NCBI GenBank assembly: GCA_945863605.1
Contig: CAMAZP010000009.1
Span: 1 to 64,000, forward strand
Direction: 5' to 3'
Source of the DNA: Chitinophaga pinensis
GTDB lineage: Bacteria; Bacteroidota; Bacteroidia; Flavobacteriales_D; Crocinitomicaceae
Length of the DNA: 64,000 nucleotides
Below the pieces are notes generated by a model. It saw only the letters and a list, made by a program, of their open reading frames with translations. It was not told where the DNA came from and did not search any database. The position numbers and the translations under genes are program-made. Of this stretch, positions 18,499-28,179 are shown one piece after another. The first letter of the stretch is position 1; every line of letters starts with the position of its first letter.

Positions 18499-19764
18499 TT
18501 AAAGGTTTACATCAATTTCTTCGTAGATTAAATAGGGTATTTCCAAGTAATTCAACTCTTTTTTCCATTCTTGCGAATTTGGATTTTCAGTGTTAAATAA
18601 ATTAATTCCAATTAACTTGATTTGTTTTTCTTTACAAAGTTGTTCGCGTAAAGCTCTCTTAGAAGAAATATCACTTTTAATTTTTGCTATTTTTTCAGTC
18701 GAATTTAAGCTTTTAAAGGTATCCAATTCAAGAAAATAATTCCAGGCTTTTTTAGAAATTAGTTGGGTTAAGTTTTCAATGATTCGACTTCCTTTTAGCG
18801 GGTCTTGAACTTTATCAAAATAACTTTCTTCTTTTAATAAATTGGAAATATTTGCAGCCATACGATACGCAAATTCCGAACTTCCTTCTATTGCATATTG
18901 ATCATAAGGATGTACTACAATACTATCAGCGCCACCAGCTGCAGCAGACATTGTTTCGGTTGTTTGACGCAACAAATTCGTATGTTGATCTTTTAATGAT
19001 TTATTTGACCAACCAACGTGCGCAACAATTTCTACTGAATTATCAAAATTATAGGCAGTTGTAATTTGGTTCCATAAATAACGTAAAGCTCTAACTTTTG
19101 CGATTTCTAAAAAATAATTACTACCAATTCCAACTGACAAAGAAAGTTGACTTGGATTAAATCCACGATTAACTAACTCATGTGCTGTTGATAAAACAAC
19201 GCCAATTTCTTGCCAAGCACATGCACCAATTTGTTGACATTCAAACCCATTAATACCAAGGACACGATTTACGGTAAGATGTTTTAACTCCGCTTCAAAT
19301 TCATTAAAATGATTGGCTAATGGATCGATTTCAAAAGAAAAATAGTGAATTTTTGATGTAAAATTGGTAGTTAAAAATGATATCAACTGTTCAACACTTT
19401 GAAAAGCTAAACGAGTATGAATATACTCAACTAAAATTTCTTTTAGTAAAAGTTCCCAATCGATATTATTTGAATTGAACTTAAAAATTAATTCGTTATA
19501 ACCTTGATTTAAGCAATTTAATGCAAGTTTGTTAGCTGATTTTTCATCATTGACTTCAATAAATGCACTCGCTTTCCAATCATTTGTAGGATTGCTACTC
19601 GCTGAATTAAAATCCTGAGAGGCTGGAGATGTAATATCCAAAGAAATCTCTTCAATATTATCTGTAAATTCAATTTTTGAAGATTCGACTTTTAATTCTT
19701 TTACGATTTGATTTTTCCAAACTTCGTTGCTTGCTTCGGAAAAATCGAATAGAATACCATTCAT
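18499..19764 (-). CDS. mutA: Methylmalonyl-CoA mutase small (beta) subunit
   Basis: 421 aa. Non-catalytic subunit of the heterodimeric B12-dependent mutase that interconverts methylmalonyl-CoA and succinyl-CoA. TIM-barrel-like sequence with FNPSQLSLSVGIGSNYFLEIAKVRALR and AAGGADSIVVHPYDQ, characteristic of the family. No cobalamin-binding domain, as expected for the short beta subunits of flavobacteria. The large subunit gene is not in the window. Confidence 0.88.
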   Translation of the reverse strand: MNGILFDFSEASNEVWKNQIVKELKVESSKIEFTDNIEEISLDITSPASQDFNSASSNPTNDWKASAFIEVNDEKSANKLALNCLNQGYNELIFKFNSNNIDWELLLKEILVEYIHTRLAFQSVEQLISFLTTNFTSKIHYFSFEIDPLANHFNEFEAELKHLTVNRVLGINGFECQQIGACAWQEIGVVLSTAHELVNRGFNPSQLSLSVGIGSNYFLEIAKVRALRYLWNQITTAYNFDNSVEIVAHVGWSNKSLKDQHTNLLRQTTETMSAAAGGADSIVVHPYDQYAIEGSSEFAYRMAANISNLLKEESYFDKVQDPLKGSRIIENLTQLISKKAWNYFLELDTFKSLNSTEKIAKIKSDISSKRALREQLCKEKQIKLIGINLFNTENPNSQEWKKELNYLEIPYLIYEEIDVNL

Positions 19765-19935
19765 TGTACATTGTTTGATTTTTCAAAGATACAATAGTTG
19801 TACTAAAAGCCTTGAATTTATAATTAAAACTAAATTGTTTAATATAGTTTTTTATTGCTTGATTATGCTTTTATACTATTTGATAAAAATTATGTCTTTA
19901 AAAATGGATAAAAGTGCTATTCAAATAAATTCTCT

Positions 19936-19943
19936 TAATTTTG
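19936..19943 (+). promoter_or_regulatory. -7 box (TAATTTTG) for tatA-purE
   Basis: Matches TAnnTTTG, 3 nt before the ATG at 19947. No clear -33 element. Confidence 0.45.
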
Positions 19944-19946
19944 AGC

Positions 19947-20408
19947 ATGTTTTATTTACCATTATTCTTAAACGATATCGGAGGTTCCGAGATTTTACTT
20001 ATTATGATGGTCGTTTTGATGTTTTTCGGATCTAAAAGTATTCCTGGAATTGCTAAAACATTAGGAAGGACATTATATGAGTTTCGAAATGCGACCTCTG
20101 AATTACAAAATGAAATTAAAAAGTCAGGATTTGATATTAAAAATGAGCTTAAAATTGATAATATCTTAAAAGATACTACTGAACCTATAATAAAACCAAT
20201 GGATCAGGTATTTACAGATATTGAAAATACAGTTCATTATGGAGCAACAACTCAAGATTCAGTTTCATTATCGGAAAAATCAATAGCTGAAAATACTGTT
20301 GAAGAAACCTTAGAATCATCTGAAAAACAAATAGATAATGCTATTACTAATGCATCATCAGTTGCTGATGTTGAAGATTCTAACACAAAAAAAACAAACG
20401 AACAATGA
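19947..20408 (+). CDS. tatA: Twin-arginine translocase subunit TatA/B
   Basis: About 153 aa from ATG at 19947; the track's TTG at 19941 falls next to the -7 box. One N-terminal membrane helix ([29 protein letters not shown]) with the FG hinge, then an amphipathic helix ([12 protein letters not shown]), and an extended acidic tail of about 100 residues. The tail makes it longer than typical TatA (60-90) and closer to TatB, but the head resembles TatA/E. Overlaps purE by 4 nt. Confidence 0.88.
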   Translation: MFYLPLFLNDIGGSEILLIMMVVLMFFGSKSIPGIAKTLGRTLYEFRNATSELQNEIKKSGFDIKNELKIDNILKDTTEPIIKPMDQVFTDIENTVHYGATTQDSVSLSEKSIAENTVEETLESSEKQIDNAITNASSVADVEDSNTKKTNEQ

Positions 20409-20890
20409 TTCAAGTAGGAATAATTATGGGGAGCGCATCAGATTTTCCAATTATGAATGCGGCCAAAGAATTTTTAGATGAAATGGGAATAGGTTCAGAG
20501 GTTAAAATTGTCTCTGCTCATCGAACTCCAGAATTAATGGTTGAATACGCAAAATCTGCTATTAATCGAGGTCTAAAAGTTATTATCGCAGGGGCTGGTG
20601 GAGCTGCTCATCTTCCTGGAATGACAGCATCAATGACAACTTTACCCGTAATAGGCGTTCCCATTAAATCATCGAATTCTATTGACGGTTGGGATTCAAT
20701 ACTGAGTATTTTGCAAATGCCTAATGGTATACCGGTAGCAACAGTTGCTTTAAACGGTGCAAAAAATGCTGGAATTTTAGCAGCAAGAATTATTGGAAGT
20801 TTTGATAAAGAAATTCAACAAAAATTAGATGCATACGCTATTTCAATGAAAGAAGCTGTTTTGGAAAGTCAGATTAAGATTGAAGAATGA
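20405..20890 (+). CDS. purE: N5-carboxyaminoimidazole ribonucleotide mutase
   Basis: 161 aa. Class I PurE of purine synthesis, converting N5-CAIR to CAIR. Motifs [16 protein letters not shown] with the catalytic His, and [17 protein letters not shown] are all present. Start overlaps the tatA stop (ATGA). The partner purK is not adjacent. Confidence 0.96.
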   Translation: MIQVGIIMGSASDFPIMNAAKEFLDEMGIGSEVKIVSAHRTPELMVEYAKSAINRGLKVIIAGAGGAAHLPGMTASMTTLPVIGVPIKSSNSIDGWDSILSILQMPNGIPVATVALNGAKNAGILAARIIGSFDKEIQQKLDAYAISMKEAVLESQIKIEE

Positions 20891-21067
20891 TTTAATGAGG
20901 AACGAGGGAATGAGGAAATGACTTTAGGATGTAAGGAAATTAAGACTTTAGGATTTTATGAGGAATGAAGGATTTAGTTTAATAGTTGCCTTCGAGAGCC
21001 TCAGACAATAATTAAATTATTGTTATGGAATTTAATTCTATACTTTTAATCCAAAAACTATCGGCAT
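20891..21067. repeat. Intergenic region with short direct repeats and a perfect palindrome
   Basis: Purine-rich low-complexity sequence with two copies of GACTTTAGGAT (20920-20930, 20944-20954) and three of TGAGGAA. It ends with a 19-nt perfect palindrome (ACAATAATTAAATTATTGT, 21005-21023) between convergent genes; without a strong T-run on either side it is only a possible terminator or protein site. Confidence 0.5.
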
Positions 21068-21757
21068 TTAGTTACTGGTTGAAAGTGTTCCTTGATTTCT
21101 TGCTTCTTCTATTAAAATATCTCTTAATAGCTTTCCTGTTTGATTAACATTTGTACGTTTATCAAAAAAAGTCATTTTATCACCTCCATTCATTAAATAG
21201 TCCGAAGTAATAATCCAAAAATGAGTAGGATTTTTTGGGCTACTAGTAATCGATAATTTCCCTTCTTTTAGTGTCAAATTAGCCATTGGTTCACCACCTG
21301 TTTTATTCAGAAATGATTCAATTTCAGGTAAAATACCAATCGGTAATTCAACCCAAACGACTGTATTGTCGAATGGCATCACTTTATAGATATCACCCAA
21401 AGTCACATTTCCTTTACCAATACTGGAGCGAATTCCACCTGTGTTAAGTAAACAAACCACTGGCTGTGTTAATCGAACGTTTTTAGTTTGATTCACGAAT
21501 AGAGCATTCGCAACCCAATTCATTAAATTAGAGGATGGTCGTTGAACAATAAAATCAACATCAGCAGCTGCTAGTACTTCATTCATTCTTTTATCAAGTG
21601 AATCTTTAAATGGTGTTATGAAATTATTTACAGCGTTATCATTAGTAATTTCATTACTAACAGGTTCTTTTGATTGATTTGTGTTTATCACCAAATGCGA
21701 AGAGCAAGCCCAAAGGCCTGCTCCTGCAAAAATCAATATGCTATTTTTTAGTTTCAT
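21068..21757 (-). CDS. 5'-nucleotidase C-terminal domain lipoprotein
   Basis: 229 aa with lipoprotein signal GLWACSS. Matches the C-terminal (substrate-specificity) domain of 5'-nucleotidases: NTGGIRSSIGKG, GDIYKVMPFDNTVVWVELPG-like block, and YLMNGGDKMTFF near the end. The catalytic metallophosphoesterase domain is absent here. In many bacteroidetes the two domains are split between neighbouring genes, but no partner lies adjacent; the next gene is a nuclease that overlaps this one by 4 nt. Probably periplasmic; removing phosphate from nucleotides would need a partner encoded elsewhere. Confidence 0.85.
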   Translation of the reverse strand: MKLKNSILIFAGAGLWACSSHLVINTNQSKEPVSNEITNDNAVNNFITPFKDSLDKRMNEVLAAADVDFIVQRPSSNLMNWVANALFVNQTKNVRLTQPVVCLLNTGGIRSSIGKGNVTLGDIYKVMPFDNTVVWVELPIGILPEIESFLNKTGGEPMANLTLKEGKLSITSSPKNPTHFWIITSDYLMNGGDKMTFFDKRTNVNQTGKLLRDILIEEARNQGTLSTSN

Positions 21758-24021
21758 TCAATAATAAATTGTTGTTGAACTTGACCATAAATTGTGTCTA
21801 CAGTTAGAAAATATACTCCTGAATTAAAATCAGATACATTTAATTCCAATACTGGTAAGTCAATATTTGACTTTTTAGTAATTACTCTTCCTGTCATATC
21901 TGTAACTAAATAAGCTGTAATGCTAACACCATTTACTTGAGCAAATACTTTGTTGTTCGATGGCACTGGGAATACTGAAAAATTACTTTTTAACATTTCT
22001 GGTAAATCCACTAAACAAGCATTGTATGTCATATTTGAGAAATTAACGTGACATACAAAATCAGCTGAATCAATATAAGGGTTTCTGTTTGCTTGTGTTG
22101 AAAAAATAAATTCTTGACGAGCAATTTCGTAATTGTCTACAGGATCAGATTCGTGCCATTGTTTTAAAATGTCTTGCGATTGGTTTGATGGGATTTGCCA
22201 ATTATTTCCAGCTATTCCGTTATAACAAGTTGCCATATACATAATTGCACGTGCTGCATTTCCTTTTTGGCTTGCTCTAGGTTCAAAAACTAGTTGGTTT
22301 GAATTGTTGTAGCCAACTTTACAATCCAAATATGAAAATACTATATTTCCTGTAATAATATCTAAAGGTAAATTACTTCTTGGTGTATTCGCACTTTGCA
22401 AATTTGTTGGATATAAATTGTGTTGATCTGAATATTCATTTTTCTCAGGATTATCAGCTGGAAATGTTGGCATCCAAGAATGTGAGTAAGTGTGCTCTCT
22501 TGAATATCCAGTTGCAGTCCAATCAAAAGGATCATTAAATATTTTACGTTCACCAGAGTAAGCGCAGGTAACATACGATTGTCCGTTCGTTGTATCTCTT
22601 ACTTCAAATTGATTCATTACTGTTGATTTGTAATTGAAATATGAAACAAATGTGTGTGGGTTAATTAATGCTGATAGTGTAGTTAAAAAGTTCGGACTAG
22701 AAGAATTTATACCATTATAATAATTTCCAATATTCAATCCCGTACTTGAAACATTTCCAGTTGCTGGCGAAGTTGTCAAATAATTCTCAAAACCTGCTGT
22801 TCCGTTGAAAGCATAAACAGCAAAATGATAATTTTGATTTGCAACAACACCTCTTGGTGTAAATCCAGTTCCATTTCCAACATAAGCAACTCTTGCATCA
22901 CCAACAACATCACCTCTTTTGTAGTTTGTACCATCTATTGGTGCACCTGTAATTGCTGAACCCTTTTTCCAAAGAACAATGTACTTTTCAGCTCCTGTTC
23001 CTGCTGTGTATTGACCACCAATAGTGTAAGCTTTTACTAATGGAAAAGTTAAGTTTGTTGGGTTAGCTGTTGGTTGAGTTGCTAAATTATCTGTTCCAAC
23101 AGCTGAAAGGTTTATGATGTACGGATTTTCATCTGAATCATCATTTGCAATTGTTAAAATAGCTGATCTAGAACCAGTTCCTAGCGGTGCGAATGATAAA
23201 GTAAATGTTTGATTTCCAGATGCAGGAATTGAGGAAGTTGAAAGAGTGGTAGAAAAGTCAGCTGCATTTGTTCCAGTTAATGTTGTACCAGAAACAGTTA
23301 ATGCTTGAATTCCTGAATTTTCAATTACAATAGAAGTTGAAGCAGTATTTCCAACAACATAAGTTCCATTATTGAAAACAGTTGTTCCATTTAATTTTAC
23401 ATTGATTTCTTTAGATGGAGCAACATAAGCAAAAATATCGTTTAGGTTTCTTGGAACTAATTGATAGTTTGTATTGAATTGTCCAACTAAAGCAATAATT
23501 GTTTGAGGACCTGTTGGAATTGCAGTTCCATCAATATTAGTTGAACCATTAATACGAACATCCATAGTTGTAACACCATCCGTAATTTGTACAGTTGAGT
23601 TACCAGTTGCAAAAGAACCAGTAGTTGTGAATGTTACATTATCAACTCGAACTAATTGAGCTTCCAATGATTCGTTAATCGCAGCCAATGGAACAATTAA
23701 AGGTGTAGGTAAAGTTGCTGGACCGTGATTTGTAAAACTTGTAGTTGGTGAAATCTCTAAAAGTCCACTAAAATCGAATAAAACACCCGTTGCAGTAATT
23801 GAATCACCACGTTGAACAGAATTTAAATTACTTCCATATGCTGGTATTGCTGCGGTGCCATCTTGAATATAACGAATTGTTCCTAGTTCAGACCCGTTAG
23901 TAACGACACCAGTAACTGTAACAGTTTGACCGATACCTAAATTACGGACATCCGCGATGGTTTGAGTTGTTGCAAAAAAACTTGCAAAAGCTACGAAACC
24001 AGTTAAAATTGATTTTCTCAT
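21754..24021 (-). CDS. Secreted multidomain endonuclease I with T9SS sorting domain
   Basis: 755 aa. Signal peptide to about 20; OB-fold-like nucleic-acid-binding region (about 22-195, with TVTGVVTNGSELG and GDSITATGVLFDFSG); a choice-of-anchor-D Ig-like domain (about 210-310, SIVIENSG, FAPLGTGSRSA); a fibronectin-III-like segment (about 315-420); an endonuclease I domain (about 430-665) with the catalytic block SREHTYSHSWMP and the QHNLYPT and NAARAIMYMATCY blocks; and a C-terminal T9SS type A domain (FPVPSNN..., SGVYFLTV). Predicted to degrade DNA or RNA at the cell surface or outside. Coupled by 4-nt overlap to the 5'-nucleotidase gene and 9 nt after the TonB receptor. Confidence 0.9.
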   Translation of the reverse strand: MRKSILTGFVAFASFFATTQTIADVRNLGIGQTVTVTGVVTNGSELGTIRYIQDGTAAIPAYGSNLNSVQRGDSITATGVLFDFSGLLEISPTTSFTNHGPATLPTPLIVPLAAINESLEAQLVRVDNVTFTTTGSFATGNSTVQITDGVTTMDVRINGSTNIDGTAIPTGPQTIIALVGQFNTNYQLVPRNLNDIFAYVAPSKEINVKLNGTTVFNNGTYVVGNTASTSIVIENSGIQALTVSGTTLTGTNAADFSTTLSTSSIPASGNQTFTLSFAPLGTGSRSAILTIANDDSDENPYIINLSAVGTDNLATQPTANPTNLTFPLVKAYTIGGQYTAGTGAEKYIVLWKKGSAITGAPIDGTNYKRGDVVGDARVAYVGNGTGFTPRGVVANQNYHFAVYAFNGTAGFENYLTTSPATGNVSSTGLNIGNYYNGINSSSPNFLTTLSALINPHTFVSYFNYKSTVMNQFEVRDTTNGQSYVTCAYSGERKIFNDPFDWTATGYSREHTYSHSWMPTFPADNPEKNEYSDQHNLYPTNLQSANTPRSNLPLDIITGNIVFSYLDCKVGYNNSNQLVFEPRASQKGNAARAIMYMATCYNGIAGNNWQIPSNQSQDILKQWHESDPVDNYEIARQEFIFSTQANRNPYIDSADFVCHVNFSNMTYNACLVDLPEMLKSNFSVFPVPSNNKVFAQVNGVSITAYLVTDMTGRVITKKSNIDLPVLELNVSDFNSGVYFLTVDTIYGQVQQQFIIE

Positions 24022-24030
24022 AGTTAAAAT

Positions 24031-26781
24031 TTAAAATTGTATTCCAAGTGAAACATTAAATCTGAAGCCACCTCCAAACATTACATTTGCTGATTGAGCA
24101 TCGAAGTTATCGAAAGTTCCATTTTGATTGTTGGTCGCATCGGAAATATAAGTGGCATTTAATAAATTGGTAATCGAACCGCTAGCAATAAATGCTACTG
24201 TTTTAAGTGGGTATCTATAACCTGCAAATAAATTAACTAAAGAATAAGCAGGCATTTTCCATGACTCTCGTCCTCCATTTGCTCCTTTTAGTGAGAATGG
24301 GTCAAAGTTTGCATAATAACGGTCGAAATATTGTGTTTGAATCTTGAAATACAAATTTTTGATCGGCTCATATCTTAATGAAGCAGCCAATGCTGTTTGT
24401 GCTGCATCACCTACATGAACCCCTTTTGCATCAAATGTAAAGGATGTATCATATTCAGGAACTGTAACTGTTTTCGATGAATTCCAAAACCAATCACCAT
24501 AAGAGAACATTAACTCAGCAGAAAGTTTATCATTTATTTTATATGCAAAATCAATTTCTCCACCTAAGTGAATGGCATCCATACCGTTAATGTTAATACG
24601 AATTACGTCTTCTGGATCTTGTGGATTTGGAACTTGAACACCATAAGGAATAGGTTTATTTTTCCAATTTGTAGCATAAGCATTTACGTTTACTCCGAAT
24701 TTTTTACTTGCAAAGTTGTAACCACCTTCAAGTGCTAAAATTTGCTCATTTGAAATTATGCCAAAAAACTCATTAGAATTATTGTCAATTACATTAGAAA
24801 ATTGTGGTGTTCTATTCAAAAAACCTAAATTAATGTAGGCAGTTGCGTCTTTGTGTACATTGTAGCTAAATCCTGATTTAAAAGTAAAACCAGGGATATA
24901 TTTCCAATCAGTAGCATAATCTTCTAGTCCTTCTGAAGATGCATTGTAAGTTTGTCCATTATAAGTAATTGTGTCAGTTGCTCCGATTCTCAAAACAGTA
25001 TCTTCCAATTCTAATACCTTCTTTTGGAAATAATCAACTCCTTTGTAACCATTTACAATTCCCGATAAATTTATGAAATATGCAAATTTATCACTTGTAT
25101 ATTCTATTTGACCGAAAGCACCCGTCCATTGTACGATTCCTTTTCTGTCGGCATTAAACGTGTTTTTCGCAATTTTATCGCCAACACGCATCATAGCAGT
25201 TGCAGAATTATTATTTGAAGTACTTACAAAATAATCACCTCCTAATAAATCCTTCACTTCTTGATAATGTCTTCCTTCGTAATAACGAACATCTAGGCCT
25301 CCAGAAAATTCTAAAGATTTTGAATAGGTGTAATTAAATTGTCCTAAATAACCTGACCAAAAATGATTATTGATACTTGCCAACAAAATTTGACTTGATT
25401 GTATTTCTGTTGGACTATATATTGTGTTTATATTAGGAGTTCCAAATAAAGAACTCACTTTGTTTTCTTGTTCAATTAAATCCCAATTAATTAGACCTGT
25501 TGAATCTCTTAAAATAGCACCTGAATTTAACATACTTGTTCCTCCACCTCGTCCAATTGACACATAAAGTAAGTTTGAGATTGCAAACTTTTCATTTACT
25601 TTCCAAAAATCTTTTAAAGTAATTTGTGGTTTAGAATAGAAATTTAAGCGTTCATTTACTATTTCTTTTTCACCATTTTCATTCGTTCTATATCCCCAAT
25701 GTTGATTAAAACGTATTCCCATATCCCTAAAAATTGTAGTTGAATCAATCGGCACATTTAATTCTCTCGCTTTGTCAGCATCAAAATATTGAATTGCTTG
25801 ATTAAATGATCGTTGACCGTGTTTTTGTGGTGCTGCAAATGCAGAAATGGTTAAAAGGTGATTTTTAATTTTTTTAGATACTTTACCATAACCAAAGAAA
25901 CCTTGACTTGGTGTGCCATAAACCCAACCATCTGCTTGCTTGTATGAACCAGAAACTGTAAAACCCCATCCACTTTTTGTCATACCTGAATTGTATGCAA
26001 ATGTTGAACGAAGCATATTTCCTGTTCCATATTCTTGTTTAAATGAACCTCCTTTTTTACTACCAATTCCTGAAGTAATTATGTTGATAGTTCCACCTAT
26101 TGACGGCATTGCTATTTTTGTAGCACCAAGTCCACGCTGCACCTGCATTTGTGAAGTAATAGCATCCAATCCAAACCAATTTGACCAATAAACAGCACCA
26201 TTTTCCATGTCATTTACTGGGACCCCATCAATCATAACCCCCACATTACGTTGATCGAAACCACGAACACTAATTCTAGCATCTCCATCTCCACCACCAG
26301 TTTGTGTGGCATAAACACCTGCTGTTCCGTTTAAAAGCATTGGTAAATCTCTTGACGCAAGTTCTTCAGTGATTTTTTGTAAAGAAATTTTAGTTACTGC
26401 AACCGGTACATTTCCCTCTTTTACAAGGTTTCCGATTACTTTAACCTCTTCCAATTCTTGACTTCCTCCGAGAACAATATCTTGTTTAACAAGTGGTTTG
26501 TCAATTTTCAAATTCATTTGAATCGTATCAAAAGACAAAATTGTAACCATCATAGAATAAGAACCATAAGGTAAGTTTGGTAGTTCATAATTACCTTCTG
26601 TGTTGGTTACAGCTCTTTTGGGAGTGGAATTATTTTTAGCTGTAAGTGTAATTTTTGCACCTACCACAGGTTGTTTTGTAACATTATCAACTATGGAACC
26701 ACTCAATTTACCACTTGATTGTGCCAAGCTTAAAATTGATAATAGGGAAAAAAAAGAAACAATTAGAATCTTCATAATCAT
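24031..26781 (-). CDS. TonB-dependent outer-membrane receptor
   Basis: 916 aa (ATG ATT ATG; a start 6 nt later is equally possible). Signal peptide to about 22, carboxypeptidase-regulatory-like domain (about 24-105, GSIVDNVTKQPVVGAKITL), plug domain (about 130-235, ISVRGFDQRNVGVMIDGVPVND, MQVQRGLG) and a 22-strand barrel. Energised uptake of a ligand across the outer membrane. No SusD partner is present. Its operon partners are an LTD protein and a secreted nuclease, so a DNA-derived ligand is inferred; the carbohydrate-type SusCD role is not supported. Confidence 0.92.
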   Translation of the reverse strand: MIMKILIVSFFSLLSILSLAQSSGKLSGSIVDNVTKQPVVGAKITLTAKNNSTPKRAVTNTEGNYELPNLPYGSYSMMVTILSFDTIQMNLKIDKPLVKQDIVLGGSQELEEVKVIGNLVKEGNVPVAVTKISLQKITEELASRDLPMLLNGTAGVYATQTGGGDGDARISVRGFDQRNVGVMIDGVPVNDMENGAVYWSNWFGLDAITSQMQVQRGLGATKIAMPSIGGTINIITSGIGSKKGGSFKQEYGTGNMLRSTFAYNSGMTKSGWGFTVSGSYKQADGWVYGTPSQGFFGYGKVSKKIKNHLLTISAFAAPQKHGQRSFNQAIQYFDADKARELNVPIDSTTIFRDMGIRFNQHWGYRTNENGEKEIVNERLNFYSKPQITLKDFWKVNEKFAISNLLYVSIGRGGGTSMLNSGAILRDSTGLINWDLIEQENKVSSLFGTPNINTIYSPTEIQSSQILLASINNHFWSGYLGQFNYTYSKSLEFSGGLDVRYYEGRHYQEVKDLLGGDYFVSTSNNNSATAMMRVGDKIAKNTFNADRKGIVQWTGAFGQIEYTSDKFAYFINLSGIVNGYKGVDYFQKKVLELEDTVLRIGATDTITYNGQTYNASSEGLEDYATDWKYIPGFTFKSGFSYNVHKDATAYINLGFLNRTPQFSNVIDNNSNEFFGIISNEQILALEGGYNFASKKFGVNVNAYATNWKNKPIPYGVQVPNPQDPEDVIRININGMDAIHLGGEIDFAYKINDKLSAELMFSYGDWFWNSSKTVTVPEYDTSFTFDAKGVHVGDAAQTALAASLRYEPIKNLYFKIQTQYFDRYYANFDPFSLKGANGGRESWKMPAYSLVNLFAGYRYPLKTVAFIASGSITNLLNATYISDATNNQNGTFDNFDAQSANVMFGGGFRFNVSLGIQF

Positions 26782-26793
26782 GAGATAAACATT

Positions 26794-26818
26794 AAAAAAG
26801 GTCGATTGCTCGACCCTT
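26794..26818 (-). terminator. Intrinsic terminator or attenuator with GNRA loop, between LTD and TonB receptor genes
   Basis: On the minus strand the RNA reads AAGGGUCGA-GCAA-UCGACCUUUUUU: a 9-bp stem (one G-U) capped by a GCAA tetraloop and followed by a U-run. It lies after the LTD stop and ends about 13 nt before the receptor ATG. Confidence 0.8.
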
Positions 26819-26836
26819 CCTTTACTAATTTATAGA

Positions 26837-27901
26837 TTATTTTATGATAACTTTTCTTAATTGTTGCTCACCATTTAGACTGATGATTTTCAAGAAATAA
26901 ACTCCTCTTAAATCGTTTAAGTCTAGTGTAATCAATTGTTTGTTAGTTATGTTTGATACAGTATTAACAATTTGACCTAAAGAATTCACTAATTGAATTG
27001 ATTTTAAATTTCCATTATTGCGAATATTCACAATACCGTTGCTTGGATTTGGATATACAATTAAAGAATTTGAATTAAGTTCATCAACTGATGCAGGATT
27101 ACAAGCACAATCGTGAGTTCCTAATGAGAACCAATTTCCATCTAATATTGGATTTCCACTTGTTCCGAATAATGTATCGCCATTAGCATCTAATCGAACA
27201 ATTACAGCTGGAATTGTATCGTATTCGGATAATGGGTCAAAGAAAGAAGGGTTTGCAGTTACACCTTTTTTAACAGTCGCTTTACGTATCATTGAATGAT
27301 CTTTAGTAACTAAAACACCTAAACCAGTACTGTAGGGAAATTGAGTTGACCAAGCGCCATCGTTTCCAGATGCTGAACCTGTTTCATTTGCAGGGTTTTC
27401 ACCAATTTTACCGAATACATCAATAATTTGAAATCCAGTAACATTTGCTGCGTTAATTAAGGTTGTTGGTTGAGCTGGAAGCGTACCTTTTGCTAACATT
27501 ACAGCATCATTACCATTCCAGTAAAATGAACTTGATAGATCATAGTCTGGAGCAAAGAAACCATCAGCTCTAACTTCTAATGAATCCCAAATTGGAGCTT
27601 CTTGGCCCTCTCCATTTGGATCTCTTTTGTCTAAAACGGCAACAAAAACTCCGTGAGCAGGAACAATTCCAGAAAGCTGAACTGAATTTGCAACAGTCGC
27701 AGTTGTTGAACCATTCGAATAACGAGCCACAAAATAACCTGATAGGTTAATAGGAGTAGAAGTTGGATTATAAATTTCTAAAGCTTTATTATTTCCCCAT
27801 CCTTCAACATACTCAGATATGAATAATTGAGAACAATCAATAACTTGAGAAAATCCAAGCGTACTTGTTAAAAGACCAATACTTAGTAATAGTTTTTTCA
27901 T
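26837..27901 (-). CDS. Secreted lamin-tail-domain protein with T9SS sorting domain
   Basis: 354 aa. Signal peptide MKKLLLSIGLLTSTLGFSQ, then a lamin tail domain (LTD, about 22-200) recognised by LFISEYVEGWGNNKALEIYNP and INLSGYFVARYSNG. C-terminus is a T9SS type A domain (VYPNPSNGIVNIRN, GVYFLKI). LTDs occur in many bacterial secreted nucleases and surface proteins and are thought to bind DNA or substrates. First gene of the nuclease/receptor locus, followed by an intrinsic terminator. Confidence 0.88.
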   Translation of the reverse strand: MKKLLLSIGLLTSTLGFSQVIDCSQLFISEYVEGWGNNKALEIYNPTSTPINLSGYFVARYSNGSTTATVANSVQLSGIVPAHGVFVAVLDKRDPNGEGQEAPIWDSLEVRADGFFAPDYDLSSSFYWNGNDAVMLAKGTLPAQPTTLINAANVTGFQIIDVFGKIGENPANETGSASGNDGAWSTQFPYSTGLGVLVTKDHSMIRKATVKKGVTANPSFFDPLSEYDTIPAVIVRLDANGDTLFGTSGNPILDGNWFSLGTHDCACNPASVDELNSNSLIVYPNPSNGIVNIRNNGNLKSIQLVNSLGQIVNTVSNITNKQLITLDLNDLRGVYFLKIISLNGEQQLRKVIIK

Positions 27902-28179
27902 TTTATTATTTTTTACGATTTATAAACAAATTTGTAAGAAGTGAACATGCAAATTCTAAATTCAAATTTAACATTGTTTCATTTTTAAGTTATCGATTTT
28001 ATATGGTTTCAGCTGATAGCTTCAAGGATATCATATAAATCATTGCAAAATTAAAGTTTTTTTTAGAGTTTAACATTATGATTTTGTTAACATGTCAGTT
28101 TATTTTTTTGCCGTATTCATCATTTCTCTTTTGATGGTAAAAAGTTATACTTAATTTCGAGTTTTAAAACAAAATTATT
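27902..28179. other. Divergent promoter region between LTD locus and DPP-like gene
   Basis: 278 nt. A minus-strand -7 box candidate TAAATTTG (27963-27970) would give the LTD gene a leader of about 60 nt; no convincing -33. An 8-bp inverted repeat (TTTATATG 27998-28005, CATATAAA 28032-28039) flanks a short AGCTGATAGCT motif and could be an operator. Confidence 0.35.

Noticed and set aside
19727-20035. 102-residue ORF upstream of tatA
   Set aside because: Shadow of mutA start region and tatA in a different frame.
20891-21067. Purine-rich direct repeats as a CRISPR or satellite
   Set aside because: Repeats are only 7-11 nt with irregular spacing; no spacer structure.
24031-26781. SusC-type polysaccharide utilisation locus
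   Set aside because: No SusD gene and no glycoside hydrolase; the partners are nuclease-related.
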